A DNA stretch of 33,362 bases, from the NCBI GenBank assembly GCA_002724415.1, contig PBOU01000142.1:15765-49126 (forward strand), given 5' to 3'. Source of the DNA: Planctomycetaceae bacterium. Lineage in GTDB: Bacteria; Planctomycetota; Planctomycetia; Planctomycetales; Planctomycetaceae. Position 1 is the stretch's first letter, and each line of letters starts with the position of its first letter. Below are positions 1-9,753 of the stretch, in pieces. Both the position numbers and the translations under genes were made by a program. The notes beneath the pieces were generated by a model. It was not told where the DNA came from. It worked only from the letters and a program-made list of their open reading frames with translations, and did no database searches.

Positions 1-117
1 CTTCCCGCCTGAGGACCGCCCGACCATACTTGATTCCCCGACCGCGATCGGCCCACCACCGTGGGCCACACCAAGTAACGATTCTGGAAACTGCCGTTTG
101 CCGCGGCAAGCCCGTCG

Positions 118-1404
118 ATGGTCTCTCCTCCCCTGCCCATTCAACCGGTGACCGGACCGATCAGCGGATCGATCCGCCCGCCGGGCTCCAAGAGCCTGAC
201 CAACCGCGCGCTGGTGCTGGCGGCCCTGGCACGCGGCACGACCCGGTTGACGGGAATGCTGGACAGTGTCGACACACGAGTGATGCTGGAATCACTCGCC
301 ACACTGGGATTTGAAACCAGCGCGGACCAGGCAATCGGCGAGACACACATCGTGGGGGGCAACGGCACGATCCCGGCCACATCGGCCACGTTGAACCTGG
401 AAAACAGTGGCACCAGCATCCGGTTTCTCACGGCACTGACCAGCCTCGCCCACGGCAAATTCACGCTCGACGGCAATCCGCGGATGAGACAGCGTCCCAT
501 TGCCGACCTGGTGACGGCGCTTCAAGAACTCGGGGTCGATGCCTCGTGCCCGGAAGAGACCGGATGTCCCCCGGTCACGGTGGTTGCCAGCGGCCTGGGT
601 GGCGGGCAAGCCAGGATCTCGGGCAACAGTTCCAGCCAGTATCTCACCGCCCTGCTGATGACCGCTCCGTGTGCGGCCGAACCCGTCACAATTTCCATAG
701 ACGGCACGCTGGTCTCGCGCCCCTACATCGACATGACACTCGCGTTGATGTCGCGATTCGGAGCCGCCGTGACAGAAGATCCCGCCGGCACATTCTCGAT
801 TCCCACAACCGGCTACGACGCCATCACGCTCGACATCGAACCCGACGCGACGGCAGCCAGCTACTTCCTGGCCGCGGCGGCCGTGACCGGCGGCCAGGTC
901 ACCGTCGAAGGACTCGGCCGCGAGGCCCTGCAAGGAGACGTCGCCTTTGCCGACTGCCTCGCGCAGATGGGGTGCTCGGTTCGAGAGACTCCCGGCGGGC
1001 TGCAGGTCGAGGGAGGCGAGTTGGTCGGGATTGATGTCGACATGAACGCCATCAGTGACACGGCGCAGACACTGGCGATCGTCGCCGCCTTCGCCGAGGG
1101 GCCGACCCGCATCCGTGGAATCGCGCACGCCCGGATCAAGGAAACCGACCGGATTTCCGCGACCGTGACCGAACTCGCGAGACTGGGACTTCATGTCGAG
1201 GAACACGACGACGGCCTGACGGTTCATCCCGGACCAATGGTGCCGGCCGAGATCCAGACCTACGACGACCACCGGATGGCCATGAGTTTCGCGGTGGCCG
1301 GCCTGGTTTCTCCGGGTGTCGTCATCATCGACCCCGACTGCACAACCAAGACATATCCCGGGTTCTTTGAAGACCTGGCCCGACTCTGCGGAGTTTCTCG
1401 ATGA
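118..1404 (+). CDS. aroA: 3-phosphoshikimate 1-carboxyvinyltransferase (EPSP synthase)
   Basis: 428 aa ORF from ATG; EPSP synthase motifs such as PGSKSLTNRALVLAALA, LENSGTSIRFLTAL, GNSSSQYLTALLM, IKETDRI and YDDHRMAMSFA. Confidence 0.96.
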   Translation: MVSPPLPIQPVTGPISGSIRPPGSKSLTNRALVLAALARGTTRLTGMLDSVDTRVMLESLATLGFETSADQAIGETHIVGGNGTIPATSATLNLENSGTSIRFLTALTSLAHGKFTLDGNPRMRQRPIADLVTALQELGVDASCPEETGCPPVTVVASGLGGGQARISGNSSSQYLTALLMTAPCAAEPVTISIDGTLVSRPYIDMTLALMSRFGAAVTEDPAGTFSIPTTGYDAITLDIEPDATAASYFLAAAAVTGGQVTVEGLGREALQGDVAFADCLAQMGCSVRETPGGLQVEGGELVGIDVDMNAISDTAQTLAIVAAFAEGPTRIRGIAHARIKETDRISATVTELARLGLHVEEHDDGLTVHPGPMVPAEIQTYDDHRMAMSFAVAGLVSPGVVIIDPDCTTKTYPGFFEDLARLCGVSR

Positions 1405-2774
1405 CGCCACCGGTACGAACAGCACGACAGATCGCCTTCACGGTCCTCGAACAATGGCGTGACACGGGCCAGTTCGCCGCACCACTGCTCGAATCGGTCT
1501 TCAGCCGCAACAACGAACTCAGCGCCGCGGACCGCGGGTTGGCCAGCGAGTTGACCTATGGAGTCATTCGCCGCCAGGCCACGCTCAACGCCGTTCTGAA
1601 ACCGCGGATGAAGCGTCCTCCCGAACAGGTCGAACCCGCCCTGTGGACACTGCTGCAACTGGGCACCTACCAGTTGCTGTTCCATTCAACCGATTCACAA
1701 CACGCCTCGATTCACGAAACGGTCGAATTGACCAAGTGGTTGAACAACGCCCGGTGGACAGGTTTCACCAATGGTGTTTTGAGATCGGTACAACGGGACC
1801 TGGAGAACCAGTTCGTCGCGGTGGCCGCGGCCGATGCCATTCCCCTCGCACCGGAACACTTCCTGAAACTGGCCCGACCTCTGTTGCCCAACCCATCGAC
1901 GGACCCCTCGGGTTATGTCGCCGCTGCGGGCAGCCTGCCGCAATGGCTGGTCGAAAACTGGTCGAACCGAATGGATTTCGACCAGATGCTCCGGATGTCA
2001 ATGTGGTTCAACACTCCGGCGGCAACCTGGTTGCGAGTCAACCGGCTGCGAACCGACGGGGACACGGTGATCGCCGCCCTGGAGTCCGCCGGCATCAGTG
2101 CCACTCTCGAGGAGGACGGCTGCATGGTCCGGCTGGCGGGCACGGCCCACGTTCCTAGCCTCCCCGGTTTCAACGACGGGCACTTCACCGTGCAGGACCC
2201 GTCGGCCACCTCGGCAGCCCGACTGCTGGCACCGGTTCCCGGCCAACGAGTGCTCGACCTCTGTGCCGCGCCCGGAACCAAGTCGACTCACCTGGCCGAA
2301 CTGATGGAAAACCGCGGACAGGTGGTGGCCGTCGACTCGCACCCCGAACGACTCGAGCGAATTGCGCCGGCAGCAAACCGACTGGGACTCTCGATCATCG
2401 AACCGGTCCTGGTGGACGAGTCGGGCGAGGACCTGCCATCGGGCCCGTTCGACGCGGTGCTGGTCGATGTGCCCTGCTCGAACACCGGGGTCCTGGGGAA
2501 ACGCCCCGAGGCCCGGTGGCGGCTCGAAGCCAACGAGCCGACACGGCTCGCGCGGCTGCAGTCACGGCTGCTGGAACAGGCGGCAGAAACAGTGACATCC
2601 GGTGGCCGACTGGTCTATTCGACCTGCAGTGTCGAGCCGGTTGAAAATGACCAGGTGGTGTCACGATTTCTCGACAACCGGCCCGATTTCGAGCAGGTCC
2701 AACGGCACGAACACGTTCCGGGAAAACCGGCCGACGGGGGCTTCCAGGCGTTGCTTGTCCACAAAGGCAATTGA
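1401..2774 (+). CDS. rsmB: 16S rRNA (cytosine-C5)-methyltransferase, RsmB/Sun-like (N-terminal NusB-like domain plus SAM methyltransferase)
   Basis: N-terminal NusB-like region (ARQIAFTVLEQWRDTGQF...), VLDLCAAPGTKSTHLAELM, DVPCSNTGVLGKRPEARWR and LVYSTCSVEPVEN motifs; ATGA overlap with the aroA stop. Confidence 0.92.
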   Translation: MTPPVRTARQIAFTVLEQWRDTGQFAAPLLESVFSRNNELSAADRGLASELTYGVIRRQATLNAVLKPRMKRPPEQVEPALWTLLQLGTYQLLFHSTDSQHASIHETVELTKWLNNARWTGFTNGVLRSVQRDLENQFVAVAAADAIPLAPEHFLKLARPLLPNPSTDPSGYVAAAGSLPQWLVENWSNRMDFDQMLRMSMWFNTPAATWLRVNRLRTDGDTVIAALESAGISATLEEDGCMVRLAGTAHVPSLPGFNDGHFTVQDPSATSAARLLAPVPGQRVLDLCAAPGTKSTHLAELMENRGQVVAVDSHPERLERIAPAANRLGLSIIEPVLVDESGEDLPSGPFDAVLVDVPCSNTGVLGKRPEARWRLEANEPTRLARLQSRLLEQAAETVTSGGRLVYSTCSVEPVENDQVVSRFLDNRPDFEQVQRHEHVPGKPADGGFQALLVHKGN

Positions 2775-2888
2775 CCGCGACCCCGCGTCGCTTGTCCACG
2801 ACTCGCGTACCCGATTACACTGATGAAAACGTTTCAGCACGTTCTCTCCAAAACCACTCCTCAAAGAGTCACTCCGGGGACCACGATC

Positions 2889-3785
2889 ATGCGCCGACTG
2901 ACCAGCCTCCTTGCCCTCGCCACCGTCCTGCTCACCCTTCTCGGTGGACCGGCCACTGCCCAGGACAAAAAAGCCGACAAGAAGAAAGCCGACAAGAAGG
3001 CCCCGGCGGCAAAGAAAATCTTCACTGATGCGAAGCTCGAGGCGGTCATCAAGGCCATCCTGAAAAAGAAGCAGGCCAAGACGGATCCCATCCAGGAAGC
3101 CGATCTCAAGACGATCTTCTTCCTCGAGGCGCCAGGCAAGGAGATCACCAACCTGTCCGGACTGGAGAAGTGCCCCAACCTGGCCCTGATCAATCTCTCG
3201 AAGAACGCGATCACCGACCTGAAACCGCTGGCCGGCCTGAAGAACGTGCAATCCCTGGACCTCTCGAACAACAAGATCGCCGACGTGACACCGTTGGCCA
3301 AACTCGAGAAACTGCAGTACCTGCAGTTGGAGAACAACCGGGTCGAGAAACTCGACGGACTCGCCGGACTCAAGAAACTGTCGGCTGTTTATCTCAGCAA
3401 CAACAAGGTCGTCTCGGTCGCACCACTGAAGGGACTCGAAAAACTCTCGAGCCTCTACCTGGACAACAACAAGGTCGCCGATCTCGGACCGTTGAGGGGG
3501 CTCAAATGGGTGGCCAACCTCGCCCTGCGAAACAACCAGGTCAAGGACGTCGGAGCCCTGGCGAACATGACCGAACTGCGGTACACGTTCCTGGAAGGCA
3601 ACAAGGTGACTGACCTGGGCCCGCTGGTCACCATGGCCCAGAAGGACGCCAAGGGCGACCGGCGGTTTGCTCCGTACTGGAACCTCTATGTCTCGGGCAA
3701 CCCGCTCTCGGATGCCGCCAAGGGTGGACAGATCACCGCGTTGAAGAAGGTCGGCGTGCGAGTCGATCCCAAGCCGAAGAAGTAG
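2889..3785 (+). CDS. secreted leucine-rich-repeat protein (SDS22/internalin-like LRRs) with a Lys-rich segment after the signal peptide
   Basis: ORF open from 2823; ATG at 2889 gives a signal peptide (MRRLTSLLALATVLLTLLGGPATAQ), then KKADKKKADKKAPAAKK and repeats of the type LxxLxxLxLxxNxIxDxxPLxxL. Confidence 0.85.
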   Translation: MRRLTSLLALATVLLTLLGGPATAQDKKADKKKADKKAPAAKKIFTDAKLEAVIKAILKKKQAKTDPIQEADLKTIFFLEAPGKEITNLSGLEKCPNLALINLSKNAITDLKPLAGLKNVQSLDLSNNKIADVTPLAKLEKLQYLQLENNRVEKLDGLAGLKKLSAVYLSNNKVVSVAPLKGLEKLSSLYLDNNKVADLGPLRGLKWVANLALRNNQVKDVGALANMTELRYTFLEGNKVTDLGPLVTMAQKDAKGDRRFAPYWNLYVSGNPLSDAAKGGQITALKKVGVRVDPKPKK

Positions 3786-3794
3786 CCCCCCGGC

Positions 3795-4550
3795 TCAGTC
3801 TTCGCGTTCCTGGTTCCCGCCGGAGTTGGACCGCCATCCCGAGTCCGGCTTCGCGTGCGCGGCGCAGACCGGAATCACCTCGGTGAGGCTGATGTCACCG
3901 CCAAAACAGACATCCACATCGGTCCCGGTATCACGAGGCCGGTTGTAATAGTCGATCTCGTAGAGCACACCCTGGCCGGCCGGATGATAGGCCACCGGCA
4001 GCGGGTGCGGGTCCAGTGAGCATTCGACAAGCCGGGCCGATTCGGTGACATCCCTGGGGTCGGGGAAATTGACGTTGAAATAGCCTCCATCAGCCGGTCG
4101 CCGCGCGATCAACGTCTCGATCGTACTGCGGAGCATCGGGGCCACCGTCGACCAGTCGAAGGGACCATAGTGGTGGATGAACAGCGACAGGGCGATCGCC
4201 GGGACGTGAAAAAGTCCAGCCTCGCGCGTCGCTCCCACCGTGCCGGACATGTAGACATCCACCCCGAGATTGGCCCCGGCATTGACCCCGGACAGGACCC
4301 AGTCGATCTCCTGCTGCTGTTCGACCAGCCCGATCCGCACGCAGTCGGCCGGCGTGCCGTTGATCGAAAAACGATCGCGGCCATGCGTGGTGATCGTCAA
4401 CGGCTTCTCGACCGTCACCCGGTGACTGCATCCGGACAGCGGACCGTCGGGCGCCAGCACCACGACCTCGCCGAATTCGGCGGCGACCTCCGCCAACAAT
4501 TCAAGTCCAGGAGCCCCAATTCCGTCATCATTGGTCAGCAGAAATCTCAT
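3795..4550 (-). CDS. surE: 5'/3'-nucleotidase SurE
   Basis: MRFLLTNDDGIGAPGLELL, LSGCSHRVT, INGTPADCVRIGL and VLSGVNAGANLGVDVYMSGTVGATREA are diagnostic of SurE. Confidence 0.96.
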   Translation of the reverse strand: MRFLLTNDDGIGAPGLELLAEVAAEFGEVVVLAPDGPLSGCSHRVTVEKPLTITTHGRDRFSINGTPADCVRIGLVEQQQEIDWVLSGVNAGANLGVDVYMSGTVGATREAGLFHVPAIALSLFIHHYGPFDWSTVAPMLRSTIETLIARRPADGGYFNVNFPDPRDVTESARLVECSLDPHPLPVAYHPAGQGVLYEIDYYNRPRDTGTDVDVCFGGDISLTEVIPVCAAHAKPDSGWRSNSGGNQERED

Positions 4551-4644
4551 GACACATCACTCGAACTGGCAGACGAAAACACACGGGGCTTAGAATCTTC
4601 CCAGGTGAGTGTAGCAATTGGGACTGATGGCGGGGAGCAGGTCG

Positions 4645-5589
4645 ATGGCGGTGCGAGTACTCGGCGACACGGACGTGAAGAACCTGATCACGATGCGAGA
4701 ATCCGTCGAGGTGATGACCGAGGCATTCGGTCGCCACGCTGCCGGTCACCTGTCGGCTCCGGCCCGCCTGGCCTCGCCACTGGAATGGGGCCAGTTGATC
4801 TTCACCACCGGCGCCTACAGTGACGAAACGGGGGGACGGATCGGTTTCCGGGTCTACGACTCGGCCCACTTTGGCAGCGGGATGCGGGACGAGCTGGTGG
4901 CCGTCTTCGATTCCGACAACGGGGCCCTTTTGGGGCTGGTGGCTGGAAGCGGACTGGGACCGCTGAGAACCGGCGCCATCGGCGGAGTGGCCATCAACGC
5001 ATTGGCGCGTGAAGACGCCGTGACACTGGCACTGGTGGGAACCGGCAAACAGGCCCGCACCCAGTTGCAAGCCGCCTGCGAGGTACGGTCCTTCGAGACA
5101 ATCCGGGCCCACAGCCGGAACGCATCACGATGTGAAGCGTTCTGCCGCGAGATGTCGATGACAACCGGTGTCGAAATCCAGCCGGCGACCTCGGCAAAAG
5201 ACGCGGTGGCAGAAGCCGACGTGGTGATCTGCTCAACCATCAGTGACACACCGGTGCTCGAGACCGACTGGATATCACCGGGGACACACGTGCAAAACGT
5301 CGGTCCGAAATTCCAGGACAGCTGCGAACTGCCAAGAGAACTTTTCGAGTCGGCCGACGTGCTCGTGACCGATGCGCCCGCCCAGTTGGCCGACTACGGA
5401 GACCGTTTCCTGGTCGCCGGAACTCCACACATCGACCGGATTGTCTCGCTCGGCAACGTGATCTCCGGCGATGCCCCTGGGCGGACCGATCCCCAACAGA
5501 TCACCCTGTTCTGTTCAATGGGATTGGCCGGGACCGAGGTGGCCCTGGCGGATCGTTTGCTGGTTTTGGACGCGAATGCCGCCGGTTGA
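4645..5589 (+). CDS. ornithine cyclodeaminase / mu-crystallin family protein
   Basis: GLGPLRTGAIGGVA, LALVGTGKQARTQLQA and ADVVICSTISDTPVL motifs; internal ATG at 4645 preferred within the ORF open from 4618. Confidence 0.88.
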   Translation: MAVRVLGDTDVKNLITMRESVEVMTEAFGRHAAGHLSAPARLASPLEWGQLIFTTGAYSDETGGRIGFRVYDSAHFGSGMRDELVAVFDSDNGALLGLVAGSGLGPLRTGAIGGVAINALAREDAVTLALVGTGKQARTQLQAACEVRSFETIRAHSRNASRCEAFCREMSMTTGVEIQPATSAKDAVAEADVVICSTISDTPVLETDWISPGTHVQNVGPKFQDSCELPRELFESADVLVTDAPAQLADYGDRFLVAGTPHIDRIVSLGNVISGDAPGRTDPQQITLFCSMGLAGTEVALADRLLVLDANAAG

Positions 5590-5653
5590 CCAAAGCCGGT
5601 CGAAAACACTGGCGAGGAGATCGGTGCCGGACAGGCCGGGACCGTCCCGACGT

Positions 5654-6418
5654 TCACCCATCCAGTGACGTGACCACCGCCACGTTCTCGGCCAGGTGGT
5701 CAGCGTTCAGGCTTCCGACAATCAGCGTATCGACCGCAGGATGCCCCACCACGAAACGAATCGCCTCGGCGGCCGGGAGATGGCCGGAGGCCAGGCCTTT
5801 CTTGACCACGACCCCAATCCCCAGTCGATGTGCCTCCCGGATCACCGGCTCGTGCGACTGGTCCTCAGCATGGAATTCGAACATGATCACGTCGGCCCAT
5901 TCCAGTGACCTCCGGGCCCCCGCGACCGTCTTGCCCGAGAATCCGATGGCACGCACCCGGCCCTCGGCCTTCAGAGACAGCAACGTCTCGACCACTCCGC
6001 TGGACTCCTGGATCACCAGGTCGTTGCCATCGGAGTGAACAAACACCACGTCGAGAACGTCTCGGCCAAGTCTCCGGGCACTCCGTTCGACGCTCGCCCG
6101 GGTCGCCTCGGGAGAAAAATCGTACCGGGACACGCCGTCCTGGTAGGTCTCACCCACCTTGGTCGAGATCACCAGACGCGACTCGTTGTCATCCAGGACG
6201 CGGCCAAGGCGTTCTTCGCTGACGCCGTATGCAGGAGCAGTATCGATATAGCGAATGCCCAAACCGAGGACCTCGGCCATCAGTTCCTCGACCTCCGAGT
6301 CGGTGGGCAACTCGTAACCGTGCTGGTACTTGATCCCCTGGTTGCGACCGATCTTGAACGCTCCGAACCCCAGCGGGGAAACCTCCAGGCCGGTGCGTCC
6401 CAGCGGGCGGATGTTCAT
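5654..6418 (-). CDS. aldo/keto reductase
   Basis: PLGRTGLEVSPLGFGAFKIG, GIRYIDTAPAYGVSEERLG and GRVRAIGFSGKTV motifs. Confidence 0.9.
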   Translation of the reverse strand: MNIRPLGRTGLEVSPLGFGAFKIGRNQGIKYQHGYELPTDSEVEELMAEVLGLGIRYIDTAPAYGVSEERLGRVLDDNESRLVISTKVGETYQDGVSRYDFSPEATRASVERSARRLGRDVLDVVFVHSDGNDLVIQESSGVVETLLSLKAEGRVRAIGFSGKTVAGARRSLEWADVIMFEFHAEDQSHEPVIREAHRLGIGVVVKKGLASGHLPAAEAIRFVVGHPAVDTLIVGSLNADHLAENVAVVTSLDG

Positions 6419-6445
6419 GGTCTGATCTCGTGGCCAACGGCGTGC

Positions 6446-7696
6446 TCAGGCGGCCCGGCGCGCGGCCGACACGCTGGCCAATGGCAACCAGTCGATGGCC
6501 GACTCCCAGGGAGGACGAGCCACTTCCGGGCGGGGCCACTCGACCGACTGGATGTCGGTCGACACACGGTCGGGATCTCGAGGCGCAAGTTGAGCGATTG
6601 CGGCGGCGACCTCCAGGGCGAGTGCCGGTGCCAGCGCCAGCTTGGTGGGAAACGCAGTCAGCGTGTTTCCATCAACCCGCACACCCTGGGTCTCCGGACG
6701 ACGGCCGCCCTCGGTCGTCGCCTCGGCCCGGTCCACGCGATACGTGTTGATCTCGAGTCCGGAAAAATCCAGGGCTGGCAGGACAGCGGCCAGTTCCGCA
6801 GCGGCATGGGAGGCCAATTCCCGCCGGGTCATCTCCACGCCGTCCTCGGCCACCTGGCCACCGAGTTGCCAGACGGTCCGGCCACGCGAATCGACGTCCG
6901 AGGTGATCGTCATGCGAGTGTGTGCCCGGTCCACCTGGTGCCCGCAGAGTTTGGGCAAGTGCGGGGGTTCACCCCGCACCATCACCATGTGCAGGGGCCG
7001 CCTCTGCATTGCCCCGGCTGGCAGTCCCAGTTGCTCGCGGAGCCTGGCATTGCCGGCCCCGGCGGTCAACACGACGCCCCGGGGAACCAGCTGCAACCTG
7101 GATCCTGGCAAACTGTCCCACGGGTGCCTGATACTCAGGCTCGTGACCCGCCCGGGACCATCCAGTTGCCAACTGGCGTGTCCAGGGTCATAGAGGAACA
7201 ACCGATGCCGGTGCCGGCTGGCAAGAGACTCCAGCAGGCTGACCGGGTCGATGACCGGTTCATCCATCACCGCCACCGTGCCATGATGGTCAGCCAGGAC
7301 GGCGGGACGATCGTCGTCTTCGAGAGGTCGCGGGGTGACTTCCAGCCCGAGACGTGCACCAAGAAATCCGAGCCGGGATCCCAGCGAGCGACCTCGCCAC
7401 AACAGGCAGGACCGGCTGCGGACCGCGACCTGGCGCAGATCTGGTTCGCGGCGACCAGCCAGGCACTCGGTCCAGACCTCCGGCATCTGCTGGATTCCCA
7501 GTGCCGAACCGGTGGCGGTGCCCCCGAGCGAATATTTCAGGCCGCCGTGAATGATTCCCTGGGCCGCGACAGTCTGGGCACAACCCAACCGCGAACTTTC
7601 CAGCAGCACGGCCTCGTGGCCGGCCCGGACGAGTTCATCGAGAACCCAGAGACCGGCAACACCGCCTCCAACAACAACCACGTCCGCACAAGCCAT
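6446..7696 (-). CDS. FAD-dependent oxidoreductase (DAO / glycerol-3-phosphate dehydrogenase-like fold)
   Basis: N-terminal Rossmann motif MACADVVVVGGGVAGLWVLDELVRAGHEAVLLES; start placed at 7696 because the longer ORF (to 7882) would overlap the ridA-like gene. Confidence 0.85.
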   Translation of the reverse strand: MACADVVVVGGGVAGLWVLDELVRAGHEAVLLESSRLGCAQTVAAQGIIHGGLKYSLGGTATGSALGIQQMPEVWTECLAGRREPDLRQVAVRSRSCLLWRGRSLGSRLGFLGARLGLEVTPRPLEDDDRPAVLADHHGTVAVMDEPVIDPVSLLESLASRHRHRLFLYDPGHASWQLDGPGRVTSLSIRHPWDSLPGSRLQLVPRGVVLTAGAGNARLREQLGLPAGAMQRRPLHMVMVRGEPPHLPKLCGHQVDRAHTRMTITSDVDSRGRTVWQLGGQVAEDGVEMTRRELASHAAAELAAVLPALDFSGLEINTYRVDRAEATTEGGRRPETQGVRVDGNTLTAFPTKLALAPALALEVAAAIAQLAPRDPDRVSTDIQSVEWPRPEVARPPWESAIDWLPLASVSAARRAA

Positions 7697-7772
7697 GAGC
7701 CAGAGTCCTCGAGGGCAGACGACACGTCCGCCTCCGACGACCTTGTAACCCTCAGGTCCCTGCGAGGGAAGA

Positions 7773-8234
7773 TCAGTCGCTGACCTGGACGATCGCCTCA
7801 ACCTCGACAGGAATGTTTCCAGGCAAGGCCCCCATTCCCACCGCGCTGCGAGCCGCCCGCCCGTTCTCTCCGAAAACCTCAACCATCAGGTCACTGAAAC
7901 CGTTGATGACCTTCGGCTGGGTGCCAAAGTCGGGAGTGCAATTGACCATCCCCAGCACCTTGACGAAGCGGGTGACACGATCGAGGCTGCCCAGGTGGGC
8001 CCGTAGCGTTGCCAGGATGGCCAGGCCCGTGACCCGCGCCGCCGCATTGGCCTCCTCCTCGCCCATCTCCTGGCCCACCTTTCCGGTGATCATCGTGCCA
8101 TCCACCTGGACCGGCCCGTGTCCGGAGACATAGCAGGTGTCGCCAATCTGCACGACCGGCATGTAGGTCCCACCCGGGGACGGAGGTGTGGGCAGTTCAA
8201 GTCCCAATTCAACGATCCTGGCTTCGGCGCTCAT
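7773..8234 (-). CDS. RidA/YjgF/UK114 family protein
   Basis: MSAEARIVELGLELPTPPSPGGTYMPVVQIGDTCYVSGHGP...GKVGQEM...AVGMGALPGNIPVEVEAIVQVSD; start trimmed to 8234 from the ORF at 8360. Confidence 0.88.
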   Translation of the reverse strand: MSAEARIVELGLELPTPPSPGGTYMPVVQIGDTCYVSGHGPVQVDGTMITGKVGQEMGEEEANAAARVTGLAILATLRAHLGSLDRVTRFVKVLGMVNCTPDFGTQPKVINGFSDLMVEVFGENGRAARSAVGMGALPGNIPVEVEAIVQVSD

Positions 8235-8352
8235 CGATTTCTCCCGAGGGTCACGTCTGGTCAGCCTGTTCCGGCCGAGTCGAGTTCGGATTCCGAGCAT
8301 ACGAACTCGCGACGACCACGCAAGTCCCGCCACGTCAGAGAGTATTCGCTGC

Positions 8353-8380
8353 TTGCACACCGGCCAATGACACCTAGAAT
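8353..8380 (+). promoter_or_regulatory. candidate sigma70-type promoter upstream of floA
   Basis: TTGCAC (8353-8358), 16 bp spacer, TAGAAT (8375-8380), about 70 bp before the floA ATG; by eye only. Confidence 0.4.
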
Positions 8381-8448
8381 GGTGGCGACGACGCAGATGG
8401 CATCTCCGGCAACGGATTGCGGATCAATCGTGGAAGGAAACTGAGAAC

Positions 8449-9390
8449 ATGAATCCAGGTGAAATCTTTCTGCTCGTCGTGGGTGCCTTCTTCGGGTTGT
8501 TTTTCCTCGTCTTCCTGTGGCTGCTCTTGCCATTGTTTCCGACGTGGATCCGCTCGATGACCAGCAGCGCGAAGATCTCGCCACTGAAGCTGGTCCTGAT
8601 GCGATTGATGAAGATCAATCCCCAGGTGGTTGTGGAGGCCCGGATCATGGCGGTGCAGGCCAACCTGACAGACGTGGAGACCAACAACCTCGAGGCCCAT
8701 TACCTGGCAGGTGGCAACATCCTGCGAGTGGTCCAGGCGTTGATCGCAGCCACTCGGGCCCGACTGGGACTCAATTGGGACACGGCGGCCGCAATCGACC
8801 TGGCCGGTCGCGACGTGCTCGACGCGGTTCGCACCAGTGTCGATCCCAAGGTGATCGACTGCCCTGATCCTTCCCGGCATGGTCGCACCACTCTCGATGG
8901 CGTTGCCAAGAACGGCATCCAGTTGAAGGCACGAGCACGGGTCACCGTCCGCACCAACCTCTCGCAACTGGTCGGCGGAGCCACCGAGGAAACAGTGATT
9001 GCCCGCGTGGGCGAAGGAATCGTCAGCGCGATCGGATCATCCGACTCGCACGAACGGGTTCTCGAGCAACCCATGCTGATTGCCCGCACCGTCCTCGAAA
9101 AGGGACTCGACTCCCAGACGGCTTTCGAGATCGTCTCGATTGACATCGCCGACATTGACGTCGGTGAGAACGTTGGCGCGAGGCTGCAGGCGGACCAGGC
9201 CGAGGCCGACATGAGAGTCGCCCGTGCCAAGGCCGAGGAACGTCGGGCCCAGGCGGTGGCCCAGGAACAGGAAATGAAGGCGAAAACGGTGGAAAACCGC
9301 GCCGAGGTTGTGTTGGCTGAAGCCGAGGTGCCCCAGGCCATGGCCAACGCCTTTGAAGCGGGAAATCTCCGAGCCGAAGATTCGATGTAA
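8449..9390 (+). CDS. floA: flotillin-like protein FloA
   Basis: N-terminal membrane hairpin then [71 protein letters not shown]; whole-length FloA (YqfA) architecture. Confidence 0.93.
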   Translation: MNPGEIFLLVVGAFFGLFFLVFLWLLLPLFPTWIRSMTSSAKISPLKLVLMRLMKINPQVVVEARIMAVQANLTDVETNNLEAHYLAGGNILRVVQALIAATRARLGLNWDTAAAIDLAGRDVLDAVRTSVDPKVIDCPDPSRHGRTTLDGVAKNGIQLKARARVTVRTNLSQLVGGATEETVIARVGEGIVSAIGSSDSHERVLEQPMLIARTVLEKGLDSQTAFEIVSIDIADIDVGENVGARLQADQAEADMRVARAKAEERRAQAVAQEQEMKAKTVENRAEVVLAEAEVPQAMANAFEAGNLRAEDSM

Positions 9391-9500
9391 TCGCTATCAT
9401 CCGGCATACGGCATCGGCCCCGAAGCCGATGACTACTCCGGGTCGACAACAGACACGAGGACAGCGGAATAATTTCAACATGACAAGTCGGTGCAGTGCC

Positions 9501-9710
9501 ATGAACGAATTGACCCAGGTGGAACTCACGACGACACAACGTGACCTGTTGCTCCGCGGCCTGCAGTTCGTCCGCAGTTCGGTCAAGCTCTCGTTGGGCG
9601 AAAGTCGATTGCCGGATGACCAGCGATCGGATCAGCTCGAGGCGATCGAAACACTGGAACAGCAGTTGCGAGAGGATCTGGCGAGTCAGCCCTCGACCAA
9701 CCTCTCCTAG
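9501..9710 (+). CDS. small conserved-looking hypothetical protein (69 aa from the internal ATG)
   Basis: [60 protein letters not shown]; amphipathic helical composition; collinear with floA and the next gene. Confidence 0.5.
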   Translation: MNELTQVELTTTQRDLLLRGLQFVRSSVKLSLGESRLPDDQRSDQLEAIETLEQQLREDLASQPSTNLS

Positions 9711-9753
9711 TTCGACTTCCCCTCCCCCACCCAGTCACCGATCAGCCCCGCCC

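Noticed and set aside
292-1425. 377 aa ORF on the - strand
   Set aside because: Antisense to aroA, which is unambiguous.
6035-7783. 582 aa ORF on the + strand
   Set aside because: Antisense to the aldo/keto reductase and FAD oxidoreductase genes; no domain signature.
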